The position numbers and the translations under genes were made by a program. From positions 1-7,784 of the forward strand of contig JAAHIC010000185.1 in the NCBI GenBank assembly GCA_010671965.1: a stretch of DNA of 7,784 bases, read 5' to 3'. The DNA is from Leptolyngbya sp. SIO4C5 (GTDB lineage Bacteria; Cyanobacteriota; Cyanobacteriia; Phormidesmidales; Phormidesmidaceae). Below, piece by piece: positions 1-7,784 of this stretch. A model generated the notes under the pieces. That model made no database searches. It saw nothing but the letters and a program-made list of their open reading frames with translations, and was not told the origin of the DNA. Each line of letters opens with the position of its first letter. The stretch's first letter is position 1.

Positions 1-375
1 CGGCTGCTGCAGCGGTTTTGGCAGGAAATCGGCCCCGTTAAGGGTGTAATGCACTGTTGGTCAGGAACGCCAGTAGAAACCCAGTGGTTTCTAGATTTGG
101 GCTTTTATATTAGCTTTAGCGGCATTGTTACCTTTAAGAATGCCCATCAGGTCAAAGCTTCAGCTCAGATAGTGCCCTGCGATCGCCTGCTGGTTGAAAC
201 TGACTGTCCTTTTCTAAGTCCGGTACCTAAACGCAAAGAGCGACGTAATCAGCCCGCCTATGTGCGTCATGTTGCCGACTCTGTGGCCCAGCTAAGAGGA
301 ACTTCACCAGAAATGATCGCCCAGCAAACGACTGAAAATGCCTGTCGTTTATTTGGCCTATTAGTCTCTGCTTAG
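1..375 (+). CDS. tatD: TatD-family metal-dependent hydrolase, C-terminal part (5' end outside window)
   Basis: The frame is open from base 1 to the TAG at 373-375, giving 124 visible codons; the start lies upstream of the window. TatD-family proteins are TIM-barrel, divalent-metal hydrolases of about 260 residues, known as 3'-5' DNA exonucleases in studied members, so roughly half is missing here. Two family signatures are visible. The metal-ligand His lies in MHCWSG (His at codon 18, the usual HCFSG motif). The catalytic Asp lies in VETDCPFL (Asp at codon 68). The family's C-terminal pattern follows, with RNQPAYV and then NACRLFGL at the end. The gene is co-oriented with rpoB and ends 329 bp before it. 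A tatD homologue next to rpoB is, as I recall, common in cyanobacteria. The exact substrate cannot be told from sequence. The family call is firm; the symbol is used loosely because bacteria often have several paralogues. Confidence 0.93.
   Translation, partial: RLLQRFWQEIGPVKGVMHCWSGTPVETQWFLDLGFYISFSGIVTFKNAHQVKASAQIVPCDRLLVETDCPFLSPVPKRKERRNQPAYVRHVADSVAQLRGTSPEMIAQQTTENACRLFGLLVSA
179..186. repeat. HIP1 palindrome within tatD
   Basis: GCGATCGC, the highly iterated palindrome of cyanobacterial genomes. Here it encodes Asp-Arg (GAT CGC) at visible codons 61-62 of tatD. Confidence 0.85.
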
Positions 376-380
376 CCACC

Positions 381-388
381 GCGATCGC
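381..388. repeat. HIP1 palindrome, intergenic
   Basis: GCGATCGC six bases after the tatD stop codon. It is the only one of the six copies outside coding sequence. Confidence 0.85.
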
Positions 389-576
389 CGTTAGACGCCA
401 ACATTACAGTGCTACATGTTCAGCGACCCGATCAACCCTTATGAAGCTGGCTTTACAGAATGTTTTTAATCTCATCAAGGCCAATGCGTTTACCAGATCT
501 TCCAGTTCTCTCAAAGGCCGCGGTTGAATTTAGCCTACCTAATTCGAACTGGTTGAAAACGTTCGTTTTTTCGCAA

Positions 577-607
577 GCTGCCGTTTAAGCGGCTGCATAC
601 TTTTTTT
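577..607 (+). terminator. Candidate weak intrinsic terminator or attenuator upstream of rpoB
   Basis: GCTGCCG (577-583) pairs with CGGCTGC (590-596) around a TTTAAG loop, giving six pairs with one internal T-T mismatch. A run of seven T starts at 601, four bases after the stem. The mismatch and the gap make it weaker than a canonical terminator. It could end tatD transcripts or attenuate transcripts reading into rpoB, whose start codon is about 100 bases downstream. Most cyanobacteria are reported to lack Rho, so such elements matter more there. Function is inferred from shape only. Confidence 0.3.
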
Positions 608-611
608 ATCC

Positions 612-626
612 GCCACCTGACGTGGC
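612..626 (+). other. Small perfect hairpin in rpoB leader
   Basis: GCCAC (612-616) and GTGGC (622-626) form a perfect 5-bp GC-rich stem with a CTGAC loop, directly after the T7 run at 601-607. It is short and could occur by chance, but it sits among other potential stems in the same leader. Confidence 0.25.
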
Positions 627-693
627 CACTAGCGGTTATCGCATTACTAGCTCAGCCGCTGCACGCTTACCAAAAGTCCAGGGCACGACCTGT

Positions 694-703
694 AGAGGAG
701 AGG
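694..703 (+). promoter_or_regulatory. rpoB ribosome binding site
   Basis: The purine-rich AGAGGAGAGG ends one base before the ATG at 705. Its GGAG core at 697-700 lies four bases from the start codon, which is close but workable, and it supports this start. Confidence 0.75.
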
Positions 704-704
704 C

Positions 705-3700
705 ATGACTGATCAAACCTATCAAACTCCCGTTTTTGTTCTACCAGACCTGGTAGAAATTCAGCGTTCTAGCTTTCGCTGGTTCTTAGAAGAGGGCCTG
801 ATTGAGGAGCTTGACAGCTTTTCTCCCATTACAGACTATACCGGCAAGCTAGAGCTACATTTTCTCGGTAAAGAATACAGGCTTAAAAGCCCCAAATATG
901 ACGTTGACGAGGCCAAGCGGCGTGATAGCACCTATGCGGTGCAAATGTACGTACCCACTCGCCTGATCAACAAAGAGACGGGAGAGATTAAAGAGCAGGA
1001 AGTTTTTATCGGCGATCTGCCGCTAATGACCGATCGCGGCACTTTCATCATCAACGGGGCCGAGCGCGTCATCGTTAATCAGATTGTGCGCAGCCCTGGT
1101 GTCTATTACAAGTCTGAAACTGACAAAAACGGTCGGCGTACCTACAACGCTAACCTGATCCCCAACCGGGGAGCCTGGCTCAAGTTTGAAACTGACAAAA
1201 ACGGTTTGGTTTGGGTGCGGATTGATAAAACCCGCAAACTATCGGCTCAGATTTTGCTGAAAGCATTAGGACTCAGCGACAGTGAAATTTTTGATGCCCT
1301 GCGCCATCCCGAGTATTTCCAGAAAACGATTGAGAAGGAAGGCCAGTTCAGTGAAGAGGAAGCGCTGCTGGAGCTGTACCGCAAGCTCCGTCCCGGTGAA
1401 CCCCCGACCGTTTCCGGCGGCCAGCAGCTGCTAGACTCTCGCTTCTTTGAGCCTAAGCGCTATGACCTGGGCCGCGTCGGCCGCTACAAGCTCAACCGCA
1501 AGCTGCGGCTCAATATCCCTGATACTGTACGGGTTCTGACGCCACAAGACATCCTATCGGCGGTCGATTATCTGATCAACCTTGAATTTGATATCGGCAA
1601 CATCGACGACATTGACCACTTAGGCAACCGCCGCGTGCGCTCGGTGGGTGAGCTGCTGCAGAACCAGGTCAGAGTCGGGCTGAACCGTCTAGAGCGGATT
1701 ATCCGGGAGCGAATGACCGTTTCAGATGCTGATTCTCTCACACCCGCGTCTCTGGTTAACCCGAAACCGCTGGTTGCTGCAATCAAGGAGTTCTTTGGCT
1801 CCAGCCAGCTTTCCCAGTTTATGGATCAGACCAATCCGCTGGCTGAGTTAACCCACAAGCGCCGCTTGAGTGCGTTAGGCCCAGGGGGTCTGACCCGCGA
1901 GCGGGCTGGTTTCGCGGTGCGAGATATCCATCCTTCCCACCACGGGCGAATCTGCCCGATTGAGACCCCAGAAGGCCCTAACGCCGGTCTGATTGGCTCT
2001 CTTGCCACCCACGGCAAGGTCAACGATTTTGGCTTTATTGAGACGCCCTTCTTCAAAGTTGAGAACGGACGTATCCTCAAGGATCAGGCCCCCATTTACA
2101 TGACGGCGGATGAAGAAGACGATCTGCGGGTGGCACCGGGGGATGTGCCCATTGACGAAGAAAACCGCATTTTAGGGGATCAGGTACCTGTTCGCTATCG
2201 TCAGGACTTTACCACCACAGCCCCATCTGAGGTGGACTATGTGGCGGTTTCTCCGGTACAGATTATTTCCGTTGCTACCTCGCTGATTCCTTTCTTGGAG
2301 CATGATGACGCCAACCGGGCGCTGATGGGATCAAACATGCAGCGTCAAGCGGTACCGCTGCTGCGGCCAGAGCGGCCTCTTGTGGGTACCGGCCTAGAAG
2401 CTCAGGCGGCGCGGGACTCTGGCATGGTAATTGTCAGCCGCACTGAAGGTGAAGTTACCTTTGTTGACGCCAATCGGATTTCGATTCGGAGTCCTCAAGG
2501 CGAGGAGAATACCTACTACCTACAGAAGTATCAGCGATCTAACCAAGATACCTGCTTAAACCAGCGGCCAATTGTTTTCGCGGGCGATCGCGTTGTAGCA
2601 GGTCAGGTAATCGCTGACGGTTCTGCGGCTGAAGGCGGTGAAATTGCTCTAGGTCAGAACGTTTTAATCTCCTACATGCCGTGGGAAGGCTATAACTACG
2701 AGGACGCCATCCTCATCAGTGAGCGTCTCGTTTATGATGACGTTTACACCTCAATCCACATTGAGAAATATGAGATTGAGGCTCGCCAGACCAAGCTTGG
2801 CCCCGAAGAAATTACGCGGGAAATTCCTAACGTGGGTGAGGACGCCCTGCGTCAGCTCGATGAAACCGGCATTATTCGCATTGGTGCCTGGGTCGAATCG
2901 GGCGACATCTTAGTCGGTAAGGTGACGCCCAAAGGGGAATCTGATCAGCCACCAGAAGAGAAACTGCTGCGAGCCATCTTTGGTGAAAAAGCGCGGGACG
3001 TGCGGGACAACTCCCTGCGCGTTCCCAACGGGGAGAAGGGCCGCGTGGTTGACGTACGTGTCTTCACCCGCGAGCAGGGCGACGAGCTGCCCCCCGGCGC
3101 CAATATGGTAGTGCGGGTCTACGTGGCTCAGAAGCGCAAAATTCAGGTAGGCGACAAAATGGCGGGCCGTCACGGCAACAAGGGAATTATCTCCCGCATT
3201 CTGCCGATCGAAGACATGCCCTACCTGCCAGATGGCAGACCCATCGACATTGTGCTCAATCCCCTGGGCGTGCCTTCCCGGATGAATGTAGGTCAGGTGT
3301 TTGAGTGCCTGCTGGGCTGGGCGGCTGAAAATCTAGATGTCCGTTTCAAGGTGACGCCCTTTGACGAGATGTATGGCGAAGAGGCCTCGCGTAACACCAC
3401 TCACGGCAAGCTGCAGGAAGCGCGGAAAGCAACTGGTCAGGACTGGGTTTTCAATGCGGACAATCCGGGTAAGATTCAGCTTTATGATGGCCGCACAGGT
3501 GATCCGTTCGACCGCCCTGTGACAGTTGGTAAAGCCTACATGCTGAAGCTGGTACACCTGGTAGACGATAAGATTCACGCTCGCTCCACGGGTCCTTACT
3601 CTCTCGTCACCCAGCAGCCTCTAGGAGGTAAAGCCCAGCAGGGCGGACAGCGCTTCGGTGAGATGGAGGTATGGGCGCTGGAAGCCTTCGGAGCCGCCTA

Positions 3701-4004
3701 TACGCTGCAGGAGCTGCTGACGGTCAAGTCAGACGATATGCAGGGACGTAATGAGGCGCTCAATGCAATTGTTAAGGGCAAAGCGATTCCCCGACCTGGA
3801 ACGCCAGAGTCCTTCAAGGTACTGATGCGAGAGCTGCAGTCTCTGTGTCTAGACATTGCTGTGCACAAGCTGGAGACTCGCGAGGACGGTACCAGCCGCG
3901 ATATTGAGGTTGATCTGATGGCCGATGTCAGCAATCGTCGAACGCCGTCACGGCCAACTTATGAATCCATCACCCGCGAAGAACTAGAAGAAGTCTCGGA
4001 ATAG
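705..4004 (+). CDS. rpoB: DNA-directed RNA polymerase subunit beta
   Basis: This is the complete beta subunit, 1099 aa, which forms one side of the polymerase cleft and part of the active site. The N terminus opens with [12 protein letters not shown] (residues 20-31), typical of beta, and the ATG has a ribosome binding site just upstream. The rifampicin-pocket segment is at about 365-395 (SQFMDQTNP, then [13 protein letters not shown]). [11 protein letters not shown] is at 420-430. GYNYEDA at 662-668 holds the E666-D667 pair matching E. coli E813-D814. [11 protein letters not shown] contains K818 and K826, matching the nucleotide-contacting K1065 and K1073 of E. coli. The C-terminal [21 protein letters not shown] block begins near 985 and packs against beta'. 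The protein is shorter than E. coli beta (1342 aa), as expected because cyanobacterial beta lacks the large proteobacterial insertions. It is first in the rpoB-rpoC1-rpoC2 set, 90 bp before rpoC1. There is no sign of disruption. Confidence 0.99.
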   Translation: MTDQTYQTPVFVLPDLVEIQRSSFRWFLEEGLIEELDSFSPITDYTGKLELHFLGKEYRLKSPKYDVDEAKRRDSTYAVQMYVPTRLINKETGEIKEQEVFIGDLPLMTDRGTFIINGAERVIVNQIVRSPGVYYKSETDKNGRRTYNANLIPNRGAWLKFETDKNGLVWVRIDKTRKLSAQILLKALGLSDSEIFDALRHPEYFQKTIEKEGQFSEEEALLELYRKLRPGEPPTVSGGQQLLDSRFFEPKRYDLGRVGRYKLNRKLRLNIPDTVRVLTPQDILSAVDYLINLEFDIGNIDDIDHLGNRRVRSVGELLQNQVRVGLNRLERIIRERMTVSDADSLTPASLVNPKPLVAAIKEFFGSSQLSQFMDQTNPLAELTHKRRLSALGPGGLTRERAGFAVRDIHPSHHGRICPIETPEGPNAGLIGSLATHGKVNDFGFIETPFFKVENGRILKDQAPIYMTADEEDDLRVAPGDVPIDEENRILGDQVPVRYRQDFTTTAPSEVDYVAVSPVQIISVATSLIPFLEHDDANRALMGSNMQRQAVPLLRPERPLVGTGLEAQAARDSGMVIVSRTEGEVTFVDANRISIRSPQGEENTYYLQKYQRSNQDTCLNQRPIVFAGDRVVAGQVIADGSAAEGGEIALGQNVLISYMPWEGYNYEDAILISERLVYDDVYTSIHIEKYEIEARQTKLGPEEITREIPNVGEDALRQLDETGIIRIGAWVESGDILVGKVTPKGESDQPPEEKLLRAIFGEKARDVRDNSLRVPNGEKGRVVDVRVFTREQGDELPPGANMVVRVYVAQKRKIQVGDKMAGRHGNKGIISRILPIEDMPYLPDGRPIDIVLNPLGVPSRMNVGQVFECLLGWAAENLDVRFKVTPFDEMYGEEASRNTTHGKLQEARKATGQDWVFNADNPGKIQLYDGRTGDPFDRPVTVGKAYMLKLVHLVDDKIHARSTGPYSLVTQQPLGGKAQQGGQRFGEMEVWALEAFGAAYTLQELLTVKSDDMQGRNEALNAIVKGKAIPRPGTPESFKVLMRELQSLCLDIAVHKLETREDGTSRDIEVDLMADVSNRRTPSRPTYESITREELEEVSE
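1115..1205 (+). repeat. 19-bp exact direct repeat inside rpoB
   Basis: The same 19 bases occur at 1115-1133 and 1187-1205, in the same reading phase and 72 bases apart. With one mismatch the match extends upstream to 24 bases (1110-1133 and 1182-1205). Both copies encode ETDKNG, after KS in the first and KF in the second. The two peptides flank the conserved IPNRGAWL segment. The protein-level similarity probably belongs to the family; the exact DNA identity, including codon choice, is the unusual part. Confidence 0.7.
2584..2591. repeat. HIP1 palindrome within rpoB
   Basis: GCGATCGC, extended to GGCGATCGCG here; it encodes Gly-Asp-Arg at RpoB residues 627-629. Confidence 0.85.
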
Positions 4005-4017
4005 GTTTCTTCAGCCA

Positions 4018-4042
4018 GGAGGAGGGATTCACTGCCTCCTCC
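4018..4042 (+). other. Perfect 8-bp hairpin in rpoB-rpoC1 spacer
   Basis: GGAGGAGG (4018-4025) and CCTCCTCC (4035-4042) are exact reverse complements around a 9-base loop, starting 13 bases after the rpoB stop. No T-run follows (CCATCCCTC comes next), so it does not look like an intrinsic terminator. It may instead be an mRNA processing or stabilising stem between cistrons. The left arm resembles a Shine-Dalgarno sequence but no start codon follows it usefully, and pairing would hide it. Confidence 0.55.
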
Positions 4043-4061
4043 CCATCCCTCTATTCACTGC
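4027..4061 (+). repeat. 9-bp direct repeat in rpoB-rpoC1 spacer
   Basis: ATTCACTGC occurs at 4027-4035 and again at 4053-4061, with start points 26 bases apart. The first copy fills most of the hairpin loop. The segment between the copies is pyrimidine-rich. It could be a relic of a small duplication or a chance match. Confidence 0.5.
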
Positions 4062-4077
4062 GTTAAGCATTTAGTCG

Positions 4078-4085
4078 AAAGGAAG
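4078..4085 (+). promoter_or_regulatory. rpoC1 ribosome binding site, deciding the ATG start
   Basis: AAAGGAAG ends nine bases before the ATG at 4095 and directly abuts an in-frame TTG at 4086. Only the ATG has workable spacing, so it is taken as the start. Confidence 0.75.
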
Positions 4086-4094
4086 TTGCCCAGA

Positions 4095-5966
4095 ATGCCC
4101 AAGCTAGAACAGCGATTTGACTACGTCAAAATCGGTTTAGCTTCTCCAGAGCGAATTCGCCAGTGGGGAGAGCGTACGCTGCCCAATGGCATGGTTGTGG
4201 GAGAAGTCACTAAGCCAGAAACGATTAACTACCGTACGCTAAAGCCTGAAATGGATGGCCTCTTTTGTGAGCGCATTTTCGGGCCGGCTAAAGACTGGGA
4301 GTGCCACTGCGGTAAATACAAGCGGGTGCGCCACCGGGGCATTGTCTGTGAGCGCTGCGGAGTTGAGGTGACTGAGTCGCGAGTGCGGCGTCACCGTATG
4401 GGCTATATCAAGCTGGCTGCGCCCGTAACTCACGTTTGGTATCTCAAGGGCATTCCCAGCTATATGGCTATTTTGCTGGACATGCCGCTGCGAGATGTCG
4501 AGCAAATTGTCTATTTCAATGCCTATGTTGTTTTAGATGCGGGCAATGCGGAAAATCTCTCTTATAAGCAACTGCTGACTGAAGAGCAGTGGATGGAGAT
4601 CGAAGATCAGCTTTATGACGAAGAGTCTCAGCTGGTGGGCATTGAGGTCGGCATTGGCGCTGAAGCGCTGAAACGCCTGCTAGAAGATCTTGATCTAGAA
4701 GGTGTGGCTGAGCAGCTCCGGGAAGATATCACCACCGCTAAGGGACAAAAGCGGGCCAAGCTGATCAAGCGGCTGCGGGTGATTGACAACTTTGTGGCAA
4801 CCGGCTCACGGCCTGACTGGATGGTACTGGACGTAATTCCGGTGATTCCGCCGGATCTGCGGCCTATGGTGCAGCTCGATGGCGGTCGCTTTGCCACTTC
4901 TGACCTCAACGATCTCTATCGCCGGGTAATTAACCGCAATAATCGCCTAGCCCGCCTGCAGGAAATCTTAGCTCCTGAGATTATCGTTCGGAATGAAAAA
5001 CGGATGCTGCAGGAAGCGGTAGACGCCCTGATTGATAACGGTCGTCGCGGTCGCACTGTCGTAGGCGCGAACAACCGCCCGCTTAAGTCTCTTTCAGACA
5101 TTATTGAGGGTAAGCAAGGGCGATTCCGCCAAAACCTACTGGGTAAGCGCGTAGACTATTCCGGTCGTTCGGTCATTGTTGTTGGTCCTAAACTGAAGAT
5201 TCATCAGTGTGGCTTACCGCGCGAGATGGCGATCGAGCTGTTTCAACCTTTTGTTATTCACCGTCTGATTCGTCAGGGTTTGGTGAATAACATCAAGGCG
5301 GCAAAGAAGCTGATTCAGCGCAATGATCCCCAGGTTTGGGACGTACTAGAAGAGGTAATTGAGAGCCATCCCGTGATGCTCAACCGAGCACCGACGCTGC
5401 ACCGTCTGGGAATTCAGGCTTTTGAACCCATTCTGGTAGAGGGGCGAGCAATTCAGCTTCACCCGCTGGTCTGCCCGGCTTTCAACGCTGACTTTGACGG
5501 CGACCAGATGGCGGTGCACGTACCGCTCTCACTAGAGTCTCAGTCTGAAGCCCGGCTGCTCATGCTGGCCTCTAACAACGTCCTATCTCCCGCAACGGGA
5601 CGACCGATCATTACGCCTAGCCAAGACATGGTTTTAGGCTGCTACTATCTCACAGCTGAAAATCCCTATCAGCAGAAGGGAGCGGGACGCTATTTTTCCA
5701 GCATGGAAGACGCCATTATTGCCTATGAGCAGGGACTGGTAGATCTACACGCTAAGGTTTGGCTGCGATTTGACGGGCCCGTCGAGACAGACAGCTCTGA
5801 AACCTTAGTCAAGGAAGAAAAAGGCGGTGACGGTATTGTCATGCGGGAGTACAGCGATCGCCGGGTGCGCGAAGACGCTGAGGGCCAGATCATTTCTCAG
5901 TACGTGCGGACGACCCCTGGCCGCATCATCTACAACAAAACTATTCACGACGCATTAGCTAGCTAA
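4095..5966 (+). CDS. rpoC1: DNA-directed RNA polymerase subunit gamma (N-terminal part of beta')
   Basis: This 623-aa protein corresponds to the N-terminal half of E. coli beta', encoded separately in cyanobacteria and plastids. The ATG at 4095 gives the family's usual beginning [19 protein letters not shown]. An in-frame TTG nine bases earlier would add three residues but has no room for ribosome binding. The clamp zinc site is C70, C72, C85 and C88. The clamp helices, the main sigma docking surface in the family, span about 273-320 ([13 protein letters not shown] through NGRRGR). The segment [19 protein letters not shown] is at 340-358. NRAPTLHR is at 430-437. The catalytic loop NADFDGDQM is at 464-472, with D466, D468 and D470 binding the active-site magnesium. 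The protein ends soon after [14 protein letters not shown], the normal gamma C terminus. It lies 90 bp after rpoB and 72 bp before rpoC2, almost certainly co-transcribed with both. All key residues are intact. Confidence 0.99.
   Translation: MPKLEQRFDYVKIGLASPERIRQWGERTLPNGMVVGEVTKPETINYRTLKPEMDGLFCERIFGPAKDWECHCGKYKRVRHRGIVCERCGVEVTESRVRRHRMGYIKLAAPVTHVWYLKGIPSYMAILLDMPLRDVEQIVYFNAYVVLDAGNAENLSYKQLLTEEQWMEIEDQLYDEESQLVGIEVGIGAEALKRLLEDLDLEGVAEQLREDITTAKGQKRAKLIKRLRVIDNFVATGSRPDWMVLDVIPVIPPDLRPMVQLDGGRFATSDLNDLYRRVINRNNRLARLQEILAPEIIVRNEKRMLQEAVDALIDNGRRGRTVVGANNRPLKSLSDIIEGKQGRFRQNLLGKRVDYSGRSVIVVGPKLKIHQCGLPREMAIELFQPFVIHRLIRQGLVNNIKAAKKLIQRNDPQVWDVLEEVIESHPVMLNRAPTLHRLGIQAFEPILVEGRAIQLHPLVCPAFNADFDGDQMAVHVPLSLESQSEARLLMLASNNVLSPATGRPIITPSQDMVLGCYYLTAENPYQQKGAGRYFSSMEDAIIAYEQGLVDLHAKVWLRFDGPVETDSSETLVKEEKGGDGIVMREYSDRRVREDAEGQIISQYVRTTPGRIIYNKTIHDALAS
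5854..5861. repeat. HIP1 palindrome within rpoC1
   Basis: GCGATCGC in the variable region near the RpoC1 C terminus; it encodes Ser-Asp-Arg at residues 587-589. Confidence 0.85.
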
Positions 5967-6026
5967 CGCAAACCGCTGAAGTGGCTTGTCTAGAACAATA
6001 CCTTTGAACAGAACAGAGCGAAGGGC

Positions 6027-6031
6027 AAGGA
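6027..6031 (+). promoter_or_regulatory. rpoC2 ribosome binding site
   Basis: AAGGA lies seven bases before the ATG at 6039, a normal spacing, and fixes the rpoC2 start. The rest of the 72-bp rpoC1-rpoC2 spacer shows no clear promoter or terminator. Confidence 0.75.
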
Positions 6032-6038
6032 AATAAAG

Positions 6039-7784
6039 ATGTCAGAGCAGCAAGGTTCCAAGCAGTCTACTCCCATACTGTTTCGCAATCGAATAATTGA
6101 CAAAAAGCAGTTGAAAAAGCTTGTCACCTGGTCGTTTGCCAACTACGGCACGGCCCGGACAGCGCAAATGGCTGACCTGGTAAAAGATTTAGGCTTCAAG
6201 TACGCTACGCGGGCCGGGGTGTCTATCAGCGTAGCTGACCTGCAGGTACCTCCCAAGAAGAAGGAAATGCTGGAGGCTGCCGAAGAAGACATTCGCGCCA
6301 CGGAAGAGCGCTATACGCGAGGGGAAATCACCGAGGTTGAGCGTTTCCAAAAAGTAATTGATACCTGGAATGGCACCAGTGAGGAGCTGAAGGACGAGGT
6401 TGTTCGCAACTTTAAATCCAACGACCCGCTGAACTCGGTCTACATGATGGCTTTTTCTGGGGCGAGAGGTAACATTTCCCAGGTGCGCCAGCTAGTAGGA
6501 ATGCGCGGTCTGATGGCCAATCCGCAGGGAGAAATTATTGACCTACCCATTAAGACCAATTTCCGTGAGGGTTTGACAGTCACTGAGTACGTCATCTCCT
6601 CTTACGGTGCCCGCAAAGGTCTGGTTGATACGGCGCTGCGAACAGCAGACTCTGGCTATCTCACCCGCCGTTTGGTGGATGTGTCCCAGGATGTGATTAT
6701 TCGCGAGCTGGACTGTAATACTGAGCGAGGCATTCCCCTCACCAGCATGACTGACGGCGATCGCGTGCAGATTCCGCTCCAGGATCGCCTGCTGGGCCGC
6801 GTACTGGCTAAAGATGTGCTTCATCCCAAAACGGGTGAGGTGATTGCTGAGCGCAATCAGGATATCTCAGATGATCTAGCCGAAGTGATTGCCCAGGCTG
6901 GCGTAGAGGAACTAGAAGTTCGTTCGGCTCTGACCTGTGAAGCAGCCCGTTCAGTCTGTCAGCACTGCTATGGCTGGAGCCTAGCCCACTCTCATATGGT
7001 GGATCTAGGTGAAGCAGTAGGCATCATCGCGGCTCAGTCTATTGGAGAGCCGGGCACCCAGCTCACCATGCGGACGTTCCACACCGGGGGCGTCTTTACC
7101 GGCGAGAAAGCACCTGAAATTTTTGCCAAAGCTGACGGTAAAGTTAAGTTTCCAGAAAAACGGCTGAGAACGCGGGCGTTTAGAACCCGGCATGGAGATG
7201 ACGCCTTTGTAATTGAGTCTAAGAGCGCCGATATCAAGGTAGAAACAGACTCCGGCAAAAACCAGAGCTTCGGTCTGCCGCAGGGGGCCACCCTGTTTGT
7301 GCGAGACGGTGAAGCGGTGAAGAAAGGGCAGCTCCTAGCCGAAATGCCTTCTATGAGCCGGGTGCGCAAGGTTACCGAGAAAGCCAGCAAAGACGTAACC
7401 TCCGATCTGTCGGGCGAAGTCCTCTTTGACGGTTTGCAGCAGGAAGAGAAGAAAGACCGGCAGGGGAATACAACTCGCCTAGCCCAGCGGGGTGGACTGC
7501 TCTGGGTACTCTCCGGCGAGGTTTACAACCTGCCACCTGGCGCTGAACCTGTGGTGAAAAACGGCGATCGCATTGATGCAGACGGCATCATTGCTGAAAC
7601 CAAGCTAATTACCGAGCGCGGCGGCGTTGTGCGACTGCCCCAAACCTCGGATGGCAAAGGAGGCCGTGAAGTTGAGATTATAACTGCTTCAGTTCTGCTT
7701 GATAAAGCTGAAGTCAAAGTTGAAAGCGGTCAGGGCCGCGAGCACTACGTAATCGAAACTTTTGGCGGTCAGCGATTTTCGCTC
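6039..7784 (+). CDS. rpoC2: DNA-directed RNA polymerase subunit beta' (C-terminal part of split beta'), 3' end outside window
   Basis: The frame is open from the ATG at 6039 to the last base, 582 codons with no stop; cyanobacterial RpoC2 proteins are usually over 1200 residues, so more than half is missing. After a short polar N terminus comes [15 protein letters not shown] (from residue 15), the usual family opening. Bridge helix: [20 protein letters not shown] and onward, about 189-222. Second beta' zinc site: C226 with C300, C307 and C310 (C-x6-C-x2-C). First half of the trigger loop: [13 protein letters not shown] at 336-348, with M344, R345 and H348 matching E. coli M932, R933 and H936. 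From about residue 352 the protein runs into SI3, the large insertion that splits the trigger loop and is known to be built of sandwich-barrel hybrid motif domains. The second half of the trigger loop should lie beyond the window. It is third in the polymerase operon. No frameshift or missing key residue was seen. Confidence 0.98.
   Translation, partial: MSEQQGSKQSTPILFRNRIIDKKQLKKLVTWSFANYGTARTAQMADLVKDLGFKYATRAGVSISVADLQVPPKKKEMLEAAEEDIRATEERYTRGEITEVERFQKVIDTWNGTSEELKDEVVRNFKSNDPLNSVYMMAFSGARGNISQVRQLVGMRGLMANPQGEIIDLPIKTNFREGLTVTEYVISSYGARKGLVDTALRTADSGYLTRRLVDVSQDVIIRELDCNTERGIPLTSMTDGDRVQIPLQDRLLGRVLAKDVLHPKTGEVIAERNQDISDDLAEVIAQAGVEELEVRSALTCEAARSVCQHCYGWSLAHSHMVDLGEAVGIIAAQSIGEPGTQLTMRTFHTGGVFTGEKAPEIFAKADGKVKFPEKRLRTRAFRTRHGDDAFVIESKSADIKVETDSGKNQSFGLPQGATLFVRDGEAVKKGQLLAEMPSMSRVRKVTEKASKDVTSDLSGEVLFDGLQQEEKKDRQGNTTRLAQRGGLLWVLSGEVYNLPPGAEPVVKNGDRIDADGIIAETKLITERGGVVRLPQTSDGKGGREVEIITASVLLDKAEVKVESGQGREHYVIETFGGQRFSL
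6757..6764. repeat. HIP1 palindrome within rpoC2 (first)
   Basis: GCGATCGC, extended to GGCGATCGCG as in rpoB; it encodes Gly-Asp-Arg at RpoC2 residues 240-242, between the bridge helix and the zinc-site cysteines. Confidence 0.85.
7564..7571. repeat. HIP1 palindrome within rpoC2 (second)
   Basis: GCGATCGC in the SI3-encoding part; it encodes Gly-Asp-Arg at RpoC2 residues 509-511. Confidence 0.85.

Larger units (their letters stand above)
376..704 (+). other. tatD-rpoB intergenic region and presumed rpoB leader
   Basis: This 329-bp stretch has no reading frame with both a plausible length and a ribosome binding site. It holds one HIP1 palindrome just after the tatD stop, an AT-richer section at about 524-570, and a cluster of potential hairpins with a T7 run from about 577 onward. 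The promoter of the polymerase operon may lie here, or transcription may read through from tatD or further upstream. I could not find a convincing pair of -35 and -10 boxes with normal spacing. A TTTAAT at 465-470 resembles a -10 box, but no good -35 precedes it. Calling this a leader is inference. Confidence 0.6.

Noticed and set aside
416..469. 17-codon ORF (MFSDPINPYEAGFTECF), possible leader peptide
   Set aside because: No ribosome binding site, no run of regulatory codons, and no adjacent terminator to attenuate.
465..470. TTTAAT as a -10 box for rpoB
   Set aside because: Five of six bases match the consensus, but no credible -35 lies 16-18 bases upstream and the site is 235 bases from the start codon. 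Single-box matches are frequent.
441..527. 28-codon ORF on the + strand between tatD and rpoB, beginning MKLALQNVF
   Set aside because: No ribosome binding site precedes its ATG and no recognisable motif is seen; frames of this length are common by chance. Conservation in relatives would be needed to revive it.
555..570. AAAAC-GTTC-GTTTT mini-hairpin as a terminator
   Set aside because: The stem is five pairs, four of them A-T, too weak to terminate by itself.
553..589. TTGAAA (553-558) with TTTAAG (584-589) as a promoter
   Set aside because: The spacing of 25 bases is too long for a sigma-70-type promoter.
1568..5101. Several 60-93-codon frames on the - strand within rpoB and rpoC1
   Set aside because: Each is opposite a strongly conserved polymerase gene, with Ser/Arg-rich low-information translations and no independent support.
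5967..6038. Internal promoter or terminator in the rpoC1-rpoC2 spacer
   Set aside because: TTGTCT at 5986-5991 has no -10 box at proper spacing, and no stem followed by a T-run is present.
7034..7390. 118-codon open frame on the - strand within rpoC2
   Set aside because: It lies wholly opposite well-conserved trigger-loop and SI3 coding sequence, overlaps another antisense frame, and its translation shows no recognisable domain. It is a shadow of rpoC2.

Overview
The window is a chromosomal core locus of a cyanobacterium. It holds the end of a TatD-family hydrolase gene, then rpoB (beta), rpoC1 (gamma) and the first part of rpoC2 (the cyanobacterial beta' subunit) of RNA polymerase, all on the + strand. 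The assignment to cyanobacteria rests on three things seen in the sequence. The beta' polypeptide is split into separate rpoC1 and rpoC2 genes. RpoC2 runs from the first half of the trigger loop straight into a large insertion (SI3). The 8-bp palindrome GCGATCGC (HIP1) occurs six times in 7.8 kb, where about 0.1 would be expected by chance. I cannot name the genus from this window.

Layout: 1-375, 3' part of tatD. 376-704, a 329-bp gap with no supported gene; it contains potential RNA hairpins, a T-run and one HIP1 site, and forms the rpoB leader. 705-4004, complete rpoB (1099 aa). 4005-4094, a 90-bp spacer with a perfect 8-bp hairpin and a 9-bp direct repeat. 4095-5966, complete rpoC1 (623 aa from the ATG). 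5967-6038, a 72-bp spacer. 6039-7784, rpoC2, open to the right edge after 582 codons.

The three polymerase genes very likely form one operon that supplies the catalytic core. RpoB carries the catalytic-site lysines and the rifampicin pocket. RpoC1 carries the Mg-binding NADFDGD loop and the clamp zinc site. RpoC2 carries the bridge helix, the second zinc site and the trigger loop. Every active-site motif I looked for is intact.

I found no mobile element, CRISPR array, tRNA, rRNA or foreign gene, and no undescribed system. The most interesting sequence is non-coding: the rpoB leader, which can fold in more than one way, and the rpoB-rpoC1 spacer hairpin.
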